A stretch of 64,000 nucleotides of DNA from Agrypnia vestita. Taxonomy: Eukaryota; Arthropoda; Insecta; Trichoptera; Phryganeidae. The notes under the pieces are model-generated. The model had not been told where the DNA came from and did not search any database. It was given only the letters and a program-made list of their open reading frames with translations. Positions 44,432-56,214 of this stretch are shown piece by piece. The stretch is taken from contig JADDOH010008058.1 of NCBI GenBank assembly GCA_016648135.1, forward strand, positions 1 to 64,000, given 5' to 3'. Position 1 is the stretch's first letter, and each line of letters opens with the position of its first letter. The position numbers and the translations under genes were made by a program.

Positions 44432-44620
44432 GACATTTTAACCAGTGACACACTAACTGTTATATAGAGATTTGTATCTGATTTTATCGATGATTGGTAA
44501 ATATTTTTTCGCGTTTCGACTGGCAATCATCGGTGCTAAACAACACATATATATCTTAGTTGCCAACCGTCTATAGAATCAGATACAAATCTCAAATAAC
44601 AGTACCGATTAAAATAACGG
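44432..44620. mobile_element. Palindromic MITE (family with 28535)
   Basis: The left arm with TTTTAACCAGTGACACACTAAC and AGATTTGTATCTGATT is inverted on the right (AATCAGATACAAATCTCA, ACCGATTAAAAT). GATGATTGGTAA and TTGCCAACCGTC lie inside. Confidence 0.7.
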
Positions 44621-45101
44621 TTTGACCATCACTATTTCAGATCTCTGACGTTCCGTGCACCGGTCAGCGTTATTTACAAAGAGGTAGGTATTTACGACGG
44701 TTCAACATTTCTCGGCAATTTCACGGGTGGACGATTTTACATCGAAATGCACTGCTGTAATCCGCGTGTGTAAACACTTTGGACGAAATCCAGATACACA
44801 ATATAGCGTAACTAATAGATATCATCCATTTAATAATTCATCATAAAATATTGGGGTTGTAAAATTGTTTGTCTCGTTGTCTCCGCTCGGTGACGTACCA
44901 TCTTTTCACGTAAACTTTTTTTGTCACTTAAAATGTAATATTTCAAGTGTGTAATTTTGCTGTGATCGATGAGCCTTAAGGTTTTTATGTGAAAAAAATT
45001 TTAACATGTTAGAAAACAAATAAAATAATAATCATTCTTTTCATTTATAAAAATTTAATAACAAAATGAATAATTTTTAATGTTTAGAAATTAAAAGAAA
45101 T

Positions 45102-45400
45102 TTGAACTCGGATATTAATTTGCTTGACAATATTACTTTCACTAACTCTTCTCCGCTTCTCTTAATTACAACCACCTTTACACCACTAACTCTAGCTCAT
45201 TTTGCCAGTATATTTGTATATATTTTACTACTCAAATTATTTGTATTTCCACATGATCCATGTAAAAATTCTATATTTGAAAGTAGTCGGTTTAATACTT
45301 CACCTGTCGATGAGAGATTCTGTTACTCTCGAAATTTGAGTAGTAAAATATAAAATTATAATTAAAGTCACATAGAGGTAACATGTTTATGTTTTTTACC
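45102..45400. mobile_element. Penelope-like 3' end with inverted flank
   Basis: CCTGTCGATGAGAG, a loop, then CTCTCGAAATTTG at 45308-45340 resembles the motif at 59211. TATTTTACTACTCAAAT near 45220 is the inverse of ATTTGAGTAGTAAAATA at 45335. The 83-codon frame across it is not a gene. Confidence 0.5.
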
Positions 45401-45539
45401 CATTTTAATGATCATCATGAATAATCTCTACAACGTCAATGCCAAATCCATCAATAATTAAAAAATCTTCGTCATATTATGCTATTTTGCTGACGAAAAT
45501 GTTAAAAGGTTCTCAAAGTACAAAATATTTTTTATGAAA

Positions 45540-46060
45540 GGTTTTTATCATTTTATTTGAATTGTATCAAAGCGAATAAATTTTTAATATTCCATATAAG
45601 TTCCCTGCACTGAAAATAAATATTTTTAAAAAATGCATCTTTGATGTAGCTTACCTCCATAGCTGTCGACATTTCACATAAAGTGTAAAGAATATTTTCT
45701 ATTCAAAATTAATTGTAAAAACTATCCAAGTTTACAGGTGTAACAGAGCTAGACCACGATACTTTAGATAGGTAGATTCGCACCTAAATTATGAGTCGAA
45801 AATGTTAAAGCAACAGTCTTAATGTTTTTATCATTTTATTCGACTTGTATTAAAGCGAATCAATTTTTCATAATCGATATAAGTTACCGTAATGACGGTT
45901 AAACTTTAAGTCAGAAATATTGAGAGAAAAATGATATTGCATATCTCCATAACTATTGGTCACGGTTGCTTGAACATTTTCGACTCATTATCAAGGCAGG
46001 AATCCACCTTTAAAGTTTTTGCTAGTAGCTATGAGACACCCTGTATATCAATGGAAACAT
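45540..46060. mobile_element. Family A MITE, one or two rearranged copies
   Basis: Contains TTATTTGAATTGTATCAAAG, GAGCTAGACCACGATACTTTA, ATGAGTCGAAAATGTTAAAG, TTGCTTGAACATTTTCGACTC and terminal GAGACACCCTGTATATC. Blocks occur in both orientations, but the arms are unequal. Confidence 0.65.
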
Positions 46061-46519
46061 AAAGTCCACTATCTAGTATATTTTACTATGTACCTACTAG
46101 GGAAATTAAATAAAAATACAAAAACTGCTCCTACACGGTTCAATATCTGCTAGGAGCGGACACTTTTGTTTACAGTGCGGCCTTACTTTAAAGCCGGTGG
46201 TTATAAGTACAAATTAATTACACGGAATGGGTACAAACGATGTTTATTGTTTACATTTCATATAATGGGCAAAGTCAGGCCGTCTAGGTCCGGCGAGTGC
46301 GGCGCCGCGTGGAAAGTTCGCAATTATACCTAAAGGGCAAGAGAGTAATATTATGTGTGCACGATTTGTTAATTTCCTTACACGAATATAAATAAATTTT
46401 AATCCACGAAACGTTATTATCCGATAAACTGATCACATTTTCACCCGAGGATGTTATCTTTTCGGCACTTTCATTATTATTAATTATTCAAAAATATTAA
46501 CAGCCGTAACTTTAATCTT

Positions 46520-46680
46520 ATACAGGGTGTCTCAAACTTGTAACAAAAACTTCGTGAGAATCTTTTTCGTTCAATTTTGAATAGATCATATCCTTTACAC
46601 ATTGGGTGCAATATCAATAGTTAAGGAGATTAGCGACTTTAAAGTTTGCATTTTTTTTCACTACTACTAATTTCGTACTA
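46520..46680 (+). mobile_element. Family A MITE, half copy
   Basis: Begins TACAGGGTGTCTCAAACTTG, then AAAACTTCGTGAGAATC, ACACATTGGGTGCAATATC and TTTGCATTTTTTTTC. Opposite orientation to 22410. Confidence 0.65.
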
Positions 46681-46881
46681 GACCATGTAGATTCACTACT
46701 TTCCAAAGATTTCATCTGAAATTGCAAAAGTCGTAAATGTAAATTAATTAAGTAACTACGCGGGCATAAATAAATACGCCCTGTCTATTTTAGAGTGTTG
46801 GAGTATCAATCACTGAATAAGACGGACTGTCGCAAATCTACGTTTTGTCTATTTTTGAGTGTTGGGGTAACAACCACCAAA

Positions 46882-46915
46882 ATAACAGTATTGTTATTTT
46901 CAGAATACGGTCGTG
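46882..46915 (-). mobile_element. End of the 43474 foldback family
   Basis: CAGTATTGTTATTTTCAGAATACGG matches the terminus at 43665-43690. Nothing of the other arm is present. Confidence 0.5.
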
Positions 46916-47309
46916 CATCTGCGTTATTCTGTTAACCAACGCTTTCTTTCTTTAAACCCCATTTTTCTGTGAATCTATTGTTTATTTGTATTACGCTTTA
47001 AGGCTTTACGGCCGTGTAAAACGCTACAAATACAGCTTGACTTCACAATTAAAATATCGGTAATTAGAAAATTCCTTTCAATAAAAATGATCAAAGATTA
47101 GAAATAAAATCAATTTAAGACAAATTATAATAGAAGTAGTCAAATGAATGCTGTTGGTCCTTTTCATAAAAATCTTACTTTTGACGATTAACTGGACGTG
47201 GGACGTTTTACAGAATCGATTCATTCGCTCGCGGGCGATCCCGGATTCTTATGAAAATAAAGGTGTCTAATACGAAATGTATATTAAGATGACAAATAAA
47301 TTTTTAAAA

Positions 47310-47590
47310 ACGCCTTATACAGTGTGTAACAAAGCTAATTCACAATACTTTACAGGTGAGTCGAAAATGTCCAAGCAACCATGACCTATATATATCTATC
47401 TCTATACCGTAATTCAATAGATAAAGAGATATATACGACATCAAAGTATGCATTTTTTTTCAATATTTCTGACTTATTTTTTGCAAAACGATGGACTATC
47501 ATACAGTAACTTATATCGGTTATGAACAATTCATTCTCTTTAAGGCAAGTCGAAAAAAATATTAAAAAAACTTGCAAAAATTGAAAACAA
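47310..47590 (+). mobile_element. Family A MITE, half copy
   Basis: ACAAAGCTAATTCACAATACTTTACAGG, GAGTCGAAAATGTCCAAGCA, ACGACATCAAAGTATGC and CAGTAACTTATATCGGTTAT follow the left-arm order of the palindrome at 41414. Confidence 0.7.
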
Positions 47591-47599
47591 TTTTTTTTT

Positions 47600-48085
47600 T
47601 ACATAAATTTTATGCATAAATAATTAATACAAATGCAATTTAAAAAATTACTTACGTAGAGTCGTCTATTTCTGGTACATATAATACATCTTCTGCCGAT
47701 GTGTAAGCCTCCAAGATGTCGATTTTTTTTATCTACGTCTCATTTTGCCTTCTCGAGTGACCTGATTTGAACGTTGATTAGCAATCTTTATGCGCTCTAT
47801 ATCGAGTTTTTCAGCATACCGGTGTGCATTAGGTCCATAATTTAATCCTATGCATTGGCAATCATTAATATTCCTTGCATATCTTCATGACGTCTCATTA
47901 TAAATTTTTGAAAATGATTATAATACACGCACAACTACCTATCGACTGCTGGGTTTCACTGCCACTGAAATACTAAGACTAAATCAAATCTCAGTTAGCC
48001 TAATGGGTCTTATGTCTAAAAGTAGAAGTATAAAAGAAATTTCGTACATTATTCTTAGAATTAATCAGGTAAAAACCGCGTTCCG
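47600..48085. other. No feature seen
   Basis: AT-rich, no supported frame or repeat. Confidence 0.35.
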
Positions 48086-49080
48086 TAGCAGTCGCCCCGT
48101 TTGTCAGCCCGGCCGGCTCTAATACTGTCCGCGTGTCAGTACGGGCGGCAGCAGAGGACCCTACAGTTATCGTTGGATATCTTTAAACTAATAACCGGAT
48201 CGAGTTGATATTTTCACACAATATTTTGAAACATTTTCTTTAAGAAAATACATAAAAAACGTTTTTTTTTAAATCTTGACTACACGTAACCCCTTAACAT
48301 GCAAAATCACCACGAAGTGCGCAGAACGACGATCAGGCGTACCCAGTCGTGAAATTGCGAAGCGACAGACATCGAAGCAAATAATTGAGCGAAGTTCTTA
48401 CCGGAAGAACCGAAATAAAACGATTACTGCGAGCGGAAGTTGGATGGAATGTACTAGTAAATCAAGTTAAATAAAGTGTTCCAGCGATAATAAAGTGTTT
48501 ATTGCGAAATAGTGTAATTTCAAAAATAACGTAAAGTTTTATAGTGTTAGATGACTTTGTACATTGAATAGTTAATTTATCAGTAATTAATTAATCGCTA
48601 ATTAATTTCCAGCGTTTTCACGCATTCCTCCCGCAGCCACGACATGTGACAATATAATAAAAATGATAAATAAATGAATCGTGTGAGTTACTTTGATTTT
48701 TAGAGCAACGTGCGCCGTAAGTGCAAGGCGCACCATAGCGGGGGATTGCGCAACACCCGACCAACACCACGGCGCACATGGTCACGGGATCGAGATGAAT
48801 TAGTACAGCTCGGAACACAATCACGAGCGAATCTGCTCCAGCGGCGGTCTGTTGCGTGCCGCCAAACGTCCGCCGGGTAATTTGATAAGCAATTGAAAAC
48901 TCTCCGACCTTCGCCCGCCATCTTAACTCTTAACACAATAAACGGCGAGTCAACGCGGCGTTAAATCAGGACCGAACACCAAGTGGATCATTACGGCAGA
49001 TCAGCCACCGGAGGGGGTCGCCACACTGCGCGGTGAGACCGCTGTGCCGGGTCGGACCGGACCCGGTTTTTAGACGGGAC
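48086..49080. promoter_or_regulatory. GC-rich patches, candidate promoter/first-exon region
   Basis: 48090-48170, 48290-48450 and 48700-49075 are GC- and CpG-richer than the surroundings. TCAGT at 48136 fits an arthropod initiator. No protein is recognised, and frames at 48276-48470 (plus) and 48618-48936 (minus) are unassigned. This is the best place in the window for the 5' end of a host transcript, but the evidence is compositional. Confidence 0.3.
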
Positions 49081-49216
49081 ACGGAAAACCAAAATTGAGT
49101 CATTCCGTGTGGAATCACCTAGGTGTGGTTGCTTGGCCGTTTCACATATTTTTTTAGGTCCTAACCATAGATAACTCCCATCGGCGTGTGGCTAAGAACA
49201 ATTTATATATTTTTTT

Positions 49217-49785
49217 TATCTGCCACCATCTTGGATCTAGGCCTCAAATTAAAACTCAAATTTCAAATTAAAACTTGCAGAACTTAATAATAATATTTAT
49301 TCAAAATTAATTTATTTAAAATTTCATTAAAAACAAAGATTTGATGATATTTTAAGGCGACCGTGACTTGTAGGAACAAGATGAATATGTTTGTGTTGCA
49401 ACTATGGCTGTTATGAAGAATTGAAGTCTGGGTTAGGACCGGTTTTATTAGGGTTAAACCCGTAACATTTATTAAAATTTAATTTGTTTTAAATTTCATT
49501 AAAAATAAACATGGATTTCTACAAACTAAACACAAAAACCATAAATAAATCAAATCTTTGATTATGCTCCCGAATTCTACATATTTCAAGGACGTTTAAT
49601 TCATAGTTTATATGTATAATATTTTTTATAATTTCTGTAATCCTGTTTTGTATTGTGTGCTAGTAAAAACGAGAACCTTTTATCTTTTATGTGAGAACAA
49701 TTTCTTTTAAAACTTCTGCAAAGTTCCGTTTTACCTGTCACTGCGAAGAAAATTGAGGCTAGATCCAAGATGGTGGCAGATAAAA
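49217..49785. mobile_element. Element with 30-bp terminal inverted repeats
   Basis: TATCTGCCACCATCTTGGATC at the left end is inverted at the right end (GATCCAAGATGGTGGCAGATA). The interior is AT-rich and includes 49470-49550, which matches the Penelope 3' tail at 29380-29465 inverted. No transposase. Confidence 0.7.
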
Positions 49786-51430
49786 ATAAAATAATGGTTT
49801 TGAGCTTCACACTGATGGGATGGATACCTACCAATGGTAAAAATCTGAAATGTTAAAGTAACCATTTATTATAAAATTAGTTACTTCCACATGAAACGAC
49901 TCAATTACGAAATATATATATATATATATATTATACTATCTAATGTCAAATTACAGTATCTACCTATATTTTTTTCTTGTTTGTGATAGTATTCGCAGCC
50001 GAATCATACTTTAGTGCTTATCACGAGGGATGATGGAGAAAAACATAAAATAAAAGTTCTATTATAGTACAGTGACGTTTATGAAAGGGAATTTATACGA
50101 TTTTTTTTATCTTTTTCAAAATCTCGAATCAAATAAAGCATTCAAAATCAAGTATTATGATACCAGTTTCCTGCACTCCTCTTTTCACAACGTGTAATAA
50201 AAGTGTAACAGCTACTGTTAAATTCCAAGTAAATATTTTGGAATTATTTTAAAAGGTCTCTTGTACTTCACTGACACATTATTAAATTCTCTACGATCAA
50301 CATTATTAATATATTACGCATAATGCAAAACTATGACACAATGCAAAATATAAATATCATTCGTGCATATTACATGGTAGGTCGTTTAAACAGCTTTGGC
50401 CGAGGCATATTCATATATATGAATTAATACACTTGTATGTGTATGTACGTTTCACGACAAATAGTAATAATAACTCTGTGTACAATGATGATTTCTTTAC
50501 TACTTTATTTTAAAATCTATTGACAAAATGAATAAAAACAATCAAAGTAATCATATAACGATAAAGATCGAATAAATGGATCCGGCGGATTTTGATTTTA
50601 TTGGAGGTCCAATAAAATCTACCCTTAAACGTTTTTTGATGAGGTAGGGTTCCTCATTACATTGCCACTATTGCGTGCTGACAATGAAACTGAGAGAAGT
50701 TCAATATTTGCAGAATGAGCCTCGCACGATATAATGCCCCGTGTCAACAATCAAGATCAAAGCCGCACGAATGTGACCATGCAGGGAAGTATATACGTAT
50801 AATTAATTTCGGAGATGCTTGTTAATTATGTTCGTGATCCCGCCATAATTGTGCACAAACACACATTTTAGAATGTTGTTAAACATCGTTATCCGTGGCG
50901 GTGCGCGAAGTAGCGACACGCGAAGAGCAGCGATCAAAGCGTCCCGGCAGCGCTGTCAGCATCTCGCTGCATCTGCGGACCGATATCTCGCCCTTGGCCT
51001 CATTGACTGCGAATGCACAAAGATCGGGCTTAACATTGGCGGTGTCACAAATGTCCGCGGCTGACTAACGATTCGCTGCGGGCGGATAAGATTTACTTAA
51101 TGCAGATAAAAATTATTATTACAAGTGATCTTCAAGAAATAATAAAAACTGACATGAAAAAATAACATTTTTTATTTATGTAACCCGCTGACTGAAACCC
51201 GTCAAAAATGACATACTTTTACATGTCGGTTACTAAAGAATAAATATGCAAAATTAAGAATTAAGTAAGGTGATCGGGAAGATTTGTATAAAAATGTATT
51301 GAGGTGGGACGACGGAGTAAAGGGGGAGGGGGGAATTTCGTCAATATTAAAAAAATAATTAAAAAGTAATAAAAAAATACGAACTAAATTATTGTTATTG
51401 CGATTTATCAACGCCCTAATGGGCTTTTAC
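49786..51430. other. Anonymous DNA
   Basis: A short (AT)n run at 49913-49932 and a GC-rich patch at 50890-51070 with a 71-codon frame I do not recognise. No repeat match seen. Confidence 0.35.
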
Positions 51431-51435
51431 AGTAT

Positions 51436-51664
51436 ATATGTGGGGTATATAAGCATAACAAATATTTTGAATGCAGTCACCGATGATTACTAATTAAAAC
51501 GTACTGAATTCTAGAATGTATCCTTCCGTAATCATGTTTCCTATAAATTTATAGGTTATGTTTTATTTATAAAATCTCAAATTCAGTACATAAATCAGTA
51601 ATCAACGATGATTGCATTCAATTTTTTTTTTATATTGTTGCCTTTGTTTTTATACCCTACATAT
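51436..51664. mobile_element. Family M palindromic MITE, copy 2 (complete)
   Basis: Ends TATATGTGGGGTATATAAGC and TTTTTATACCCTACATATA are inverted. AATGCAGTCACCGATGATTAC is inverted as GTAATCAACGATGATTGCATT. CCTATAAATTTATAGG is the centre. Confidence 0.8.
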
Positions 51665-52118
51665 AATAAAAAGTAACAAGAATTTTAAGATAAACTTAAA
51701 GTGAATTCGATTAAAAACGATTAACCGATTCACTAGTTTTAAAGAATGAATAATTTATACATCGCCATTCTCGTAAAACTGTCGGCGCAAGCTTTACGCT
51801 TTACACATACTCAAAAAAACTAACCCATAAAAACCAAGTTTTTATTATACTCCCTTTCTCATTTAATCGGGTTTCGTGCCTACTACACGCGTCTGGGTCA
51901 TTACTCATTTGTATTGATTCGAAAACACCATTGAAATTTCGAAAAATCCAAAATTATACTATAATTATTAATTTTTTTTAAATGAAAATTTGTTATATCT
52001 TTTTATCGTCGCCACAAGTCTGCCTGCAAAGTTTCAGCCCGATTAGATCACTGGAAAAGGGTTAAAAATCGATCCAAAGTTTTTCCGGCAGACAACAAAC
52101 CGCAGACGCTACGAGTTA

Positions 52119-52832
52119 GCGCTTGTTCAGACACAGCGGGAACCGTGCCGTTTCAGAATCGCGTGAAATACGTGCGGGTCTCATTTACCTAGGTTTGAAT
52201 GTGATCGTTCAGACACAATCGTGCGGTTAGTCAACCGCTGCGGTGCCCGCAACCCAACCGCTAGAAAATAGACCCGCACGGCGCCCACACGATCCTATTA
52301 CTATGGAGCCTTACGAGAGCGTTCAGTCCCGTTGCGGGCACCGCACGGTTCCATGTCACAACAGGAGCACGCGTGGATTATATTCTCTTTTTTATGGTTA
52401 TGGATCGCTTTGACACTGAATTTTTTATTGGAAGTTGAGAAAAGACCTGTAATATGGGAGAAAAGACCTGTAATAGTGTGAGGATTACTCAAATATGCCA
52501 AGAACCAAACTTGGCAGGAGTTGGTGGAGATATTTGGAAATGGTGGGGAAAAAAAGTATTTTAGAGAAGTAGGTATTTATTCACCAAAAATGAACTGACA
52601 GAATGATATTTATGTGTCTTGCCATGGAATACAGCCATCGTTAACAAAGTAATGAGCGAATATATCTCTGATATTCAAAGATGGAGAACGGCACCAGAAC
52701 TGTCAAACTGACGTTTATTTTCGCGCGCACAAATCGCTTATTAACCGCGGCTGTGTGAACAGATGACACAAATCGCATGTTTTGAAACGCGATTCTGAAA
52801 CTGAACGGTTCCCGCTGTGTCTGAACAAGCGC
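52119..52832 (+). mobile_element. PIF/Harbinger-like element, copy 2, TTA duplication
   Basis: Ends begin GCGCTTGTTCAGACACAGCG on both sides, and TTA is duplicated (52116-52118, 52833-52835). Highly similar to 35070-35775. The uninterrupted paralogue at 10640-10660 gives the pre-insertion sequence of repeat X. Confidence 0.9.
52394..52560 (+). pseudogene. Broken MADF-domain fragment
   Basis: Equivalent to 35344-35515. The frame starts normally (MVMDRFDTE) but stops within about 15 codons because of a small deletion, and an 18-base block around GAGAAAAGACCTGTAATA is duplicated. Not functional. Confidence 0.75.
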
Positions 52833-52852
52833 TTAAAAGAAAGGGAGTAAAA

Positions 52853-53217
52853 AACTAACTCATAAAAACCCATAAAGTTTTTATTTTATTACCTTTCTCA
52901 TTGAAACAGGTTTCGCGCCTACTCCACGCGTCAAAAATTAAACAATATAAAAATCGTTAAAATTTCGAAAAATCCAAAATTATACTATAATTATCAATTT
53001 TTTTTAAAAGAAAATTTGTTAGATCATTTTTATCGTCGCCACGAGTCTGCCTGCAATGTTTCAGCTCGATTGGATCACGGGAAAAGGGTTAAAAATTGAT
53101 CCAATGTATTTCCGGCAGACAAGCCGACAAGCAGACAAGCCGACAAGCAGACAAGCCGACAAGTAGACAAGCCGACGAGCAGATAAGCAGACGCTACGAG
53201 TTAAAAAAAAGGGAATA
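52853..53217 (+). repeat. Dispersed repeat X, copy 4
   Basis: Head-to-tail with copy 3. Contains all X blocks, and near its end an expanded short tandem (next entry), ending GCTACGAGTTAAAAAAAAGG. Confidence 0.8.
53113..53193 (+). repeat. 16-bp tandem expansion inside repeat X
   Basis: About five units of AAGCCGACAAGCAGAC. Other X copies have only one or two units, so it expanded after this copy was formed. Confidence 0.85.
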
Positions 53218-53399
53218 AAAAAGAACATTAATTATGATATACGAAGCATAGGTAAAGTAAGAGTAAAGTCATACACGTTATACCTCTCTGGAGAAGCGAC
53301 TTCAAAGACAGCAAAATAAAACATTAAAAATGGTTTATAATTTGAACTACGTGACACAAACTGAAGAAATCTACCAAATTTCACAATGACTCAACCAAC

Positions 53400-53690
53400 A
53401 TCAACAAAGATTGAATTCCTAAAAACTCTAAATCTATACACAAACTAGCAAATGGCGAAATAAGAGACAGGCACTTCAAATTACAAAAAACTCACGAAAC
53501 TCGTCAAAATTACACTAGAAAATGTCAAATACCACATAAAGCATGCTAAAACCAAAACAGGACAATCGCGATTCACCTGCAACGGACTGAAACTATATAA
53601 TGACACCACAACCGACAAGAAAACTACATTTTCACGGATTTAAAAAAGAAGTAACAAATGTACACTAAGTACGCAGACAAAATAACAAAT
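53400..53690 (+). pseudogene. LINE C-terminal remnant of another family
   Basis: TGQSRFTCNGLKLYND and, one frame over, FHGFKKEVTNVH match the closing region of CR1/Jockey-type reverse transcriptase proteins (a LYN/LWN motif before a basic FKKxL tail). Frameshifted and 5'-truncated. Family assignment is tentative. Confidence 0.5.
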
Positions 53691-53699
53691 AGCTATAAT

Positions 53700-55040
53700 T
53701 TATTTTTCCATTTTAAAAAACATTTTTTTATCTAATAAACCTAAGCTATTTCCATTTAAAAAAATATTTTATTATCTAAATGTTTACGCAGTTATGTAAA
53801 TGAAAATATAATATTCAGAAACCCCTCGAGTCTCTCATACGTAGGTATATTTTTCTAAATAAAAAATACATAAACTGTGTAGATCTATTGGTATTCAAAA
53901 TTTTTAAAAATATGCGAACTATGGACATGATTTTATGCGTTTTAAGTATTTTTTTAATAAAACTTTTAATGGGCGTTTCCTCATTACGGAGGGAGAAGAG
54001 TTGCACGCTTTTTGGCACCACCGCAAATGTCACTGAACACAACGTATATCATCATACAGAGGCGCCATGCTATGTCTCCTTGTACAATACATCAACCAAC
54101 ATAATCTAAATTCTTTTTTTTTTCATGGATACGGCGCCAATAAACTTCGCGAAAAAAGCATTTGAATAAAAAAAAAACGATTTATTTTAAAAACATCACT
54201 TCTTTATTGCATTTGTGATTAATGTTTATATTGTAAAATTATTGTGCGGTCTGATAATTATCATTAGACAGCAGTTTGTCATATCGTACTCACCCAAGAT
54301 AGAGTATTATCGTAAAGATCGAAATGATTTGCAAATTATTTGATTAATTTATTGTATTCAATACCCCAGGTAACAACAACAACGAAACGAAATACATTAA
54401 TAAAGCTATGTCTCTGTTCATAATAAACATAATATAACTAAAACAGAGCTACATACATACAGGTGGTTTAATTTTCCGACATTTGAAACAAAATATGCTT
54501 TGAGGTCTTTTGGCATTATATTTTTAACGTAATTTATTTTTTGTACATAATTTGTATATATATATAGATTAAACATAACATCTCCAAATATTTATACCAC
54601 ATGTAAATACACGCCGGAACCAACATTCTATGAAATGTAAAAATATCAGCGAGGGAAAATAAAATATAGAAATGAACCCACTCGTGCGAGGATTAAACCC
54701 CAAATTGTTATCTCTAGACCAAACAAGCAAGAAAAACTAGCGCTACGAATGACTTTTTTTTAAATATCATACATATGACGTACGAGTATACGACGTGCAA
54801 GAGAAATAATTCAGGCTGCGCGGTATTCTTTGTCTCTTAAAAGCTGGGAAATTGTTAGTCAATTTCTGAAACGTTGCATTTCTTAACACACAAATATTCT
54901 ACGTATGCAATTTACACTGAAATACAAACTAAATAAGACAATTAAAAGACATTATATTAGAAAATATGATACCTATCCTATGAACATAAAATTGCCCCAT
55001 TTCGTGTATTTATTTTCCTTGATCGTTGATTGATATATCG
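53700..55040. other. Anonymous AT-rich DNA
   Basis: Overlapping frames at 53815-54042 (minus) and 53888-54109 (plus) are unrecognised. No repeat identified. Confidence 0.35.
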
Positions 55041-55046
55041 AAGACT

Positions 55047-55130
55047 AAAGCCCGAATTCAGAGTCAATACTTAGATGATTTAAAGATTAAGGTACGCCAT
55101 AAAAGTGTTATTTTGTACTGAAAATTAGCT
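55047..55130 (+). mobile_element. Family N MITE, half copy
   Basis: AAGCCCGAATTCAGAGTCAATAC, TTAGATGATTTAAAGATTAA and TTTTGTACTGAAAATTA follow the left arm of the complete copy at 38221. Confidence 0.7.
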
Positions 55131-55700
55131 TGCTGACTGTAATGATCGAGTTGATTCTTAAGTTGACAGCATAACATAAGTTATTGAAATACATACAATA
55201 ATATATTTTGTAAAACGTGTAGTAACGAAAGATATTTTTATTTATTTGAAAAAATTCATGGCTTGGATAAGATCAAATATTTGAAGGAATGAAAAGTATC
55301 CGAACGCGTGTATAAAATTTAGGTTTTTTTTGTATGGTTACAATCTCCTATAGTTTATTTAATTCACTATAAACAATGGTTTGCGATAACTATAATAAGA
55401 AACGTTAACTCGAGTTTGTAAGAATTGAATCTTTACCCGGATTTTTTTCTAAATCCAAGTAAAACCGAAGTTGTGAGCTGTGTGATCTCGCTATCGGTGC
55501 TAACTGTACCGAATCAAGCATAATTACTGAGAGGCAGAGACAGAGAGGCAGCAAATAAGAAAGTTCATCGAAGGAGACAAGTTGAGAGTGATGTACGTTT
55601 CCGTTTCCCGTTTTCATCCATCGATTATAGATTATTCAACGATCCGATGTCTTAACGAAAATGATTTATATAATGAAGACAATAGAGGAGACGTAGATAA

Positions 55701-55826
55701 AAATAATATACAGTGTGTAAAAGCCAGTGATGACGTATGGATTGGAGACAATGGCCCTTACAAAAATAATATACATCGTGTAAAAGCCAGTGATGACGTA
55801 TGGATTGGAGACTATGGCCCTTACAA
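55701..55826 (+). repeat. 63-bp tandem duplication, in frame
   Basis: Two units, each with AATAATATACA, GTAAAAGCCAGTGATGACG and GGCCCTTACAAA. The period is 63, so open frames on both strands gain an extra 21 residues (VKASDDVWIGD on the plus strand). The 106-codon plus frame at 55582-55902 is otherwise unrecognised and its end runs into the LINE. Confidence 0.8.
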
Positions 55827-55832
55827 AGAAAA

Positions 55833-56213
55833 GTGTAGAAAAGCTCAAATGCACGTAACGATCCATGGAGAGATCCATGCTTTGAGTAGGCCTAAGAGAT
55901 AGAATTAGAAACGACGAAATTAGGCGTAGAACTAGAGTAGTGGATATCATGGATCGTGTAGCGAAGCTAAAATGGCAATGGGCAGGACACGTTGCAAGAC
56001 AGGATACTACAAGATGGCCTCCCAGAGTTCTGAAATGGAGACCTTGGGAAAATAAAAGAGGCATCGGAAGACCTCAAAAGAGATGGGCCGATGATATTGT
56101 CGCTGTGGGGGGAAAGAAATGGCAATTAGCCAACAACAGGGAAGAATGGAAAAATAAGGAAGAGGCCTATATCCAGCAGTGGAAAGACGAAGGCTGATGA
56201 AGAAGAAGAAGAA
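55833..56213 (+). pseudogene. LINE reverse transcriptase C-terminal remnant
   Basis: RSMERSML, a stop, LRDRIRNDEIRRRTRV, IMDRVAKLKWQWAGHVARQ, RGIGRPQKRWADDIV and REEWKNKEEAYIQQWKDEG, then the stop and a GATGAAGAAGAAGAA tail. This is the diagnostic end of an insect non-LTR element with the typical TGA plus GAA-rich terminus. At least two stops in the 5' part. No RT catalytic core. Confidence 0.85.
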
Positions 56214-56214
56214 C

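Larger units (their letters stand above)
51818..52850 (+). repeat. Dispersed repeat X, copy 3, split by a Harbinger-like element
   Basis: Starts ACTAACCCATAAAAACCAAG and runs through ACTCCCTTTCTCATTTAAT, CAAAATTATACTATAAT and ATCGTCGCCACAAGTCTGCC to GCTACGAGTTA. The remaining end AAAAGAAAGGGAGTAA lies after the insertion at 52119-52832. A second X copy follows within three bases. Confidence 0.8.

Noticed and set aside
55582..55902. 106-codon gene with 21-residue repeats
   Set aside because: The frame runs into the LINE remnant in the wrong phase, and the opposite strand is equally open. The repeat is reported as a DNA duplication instead.
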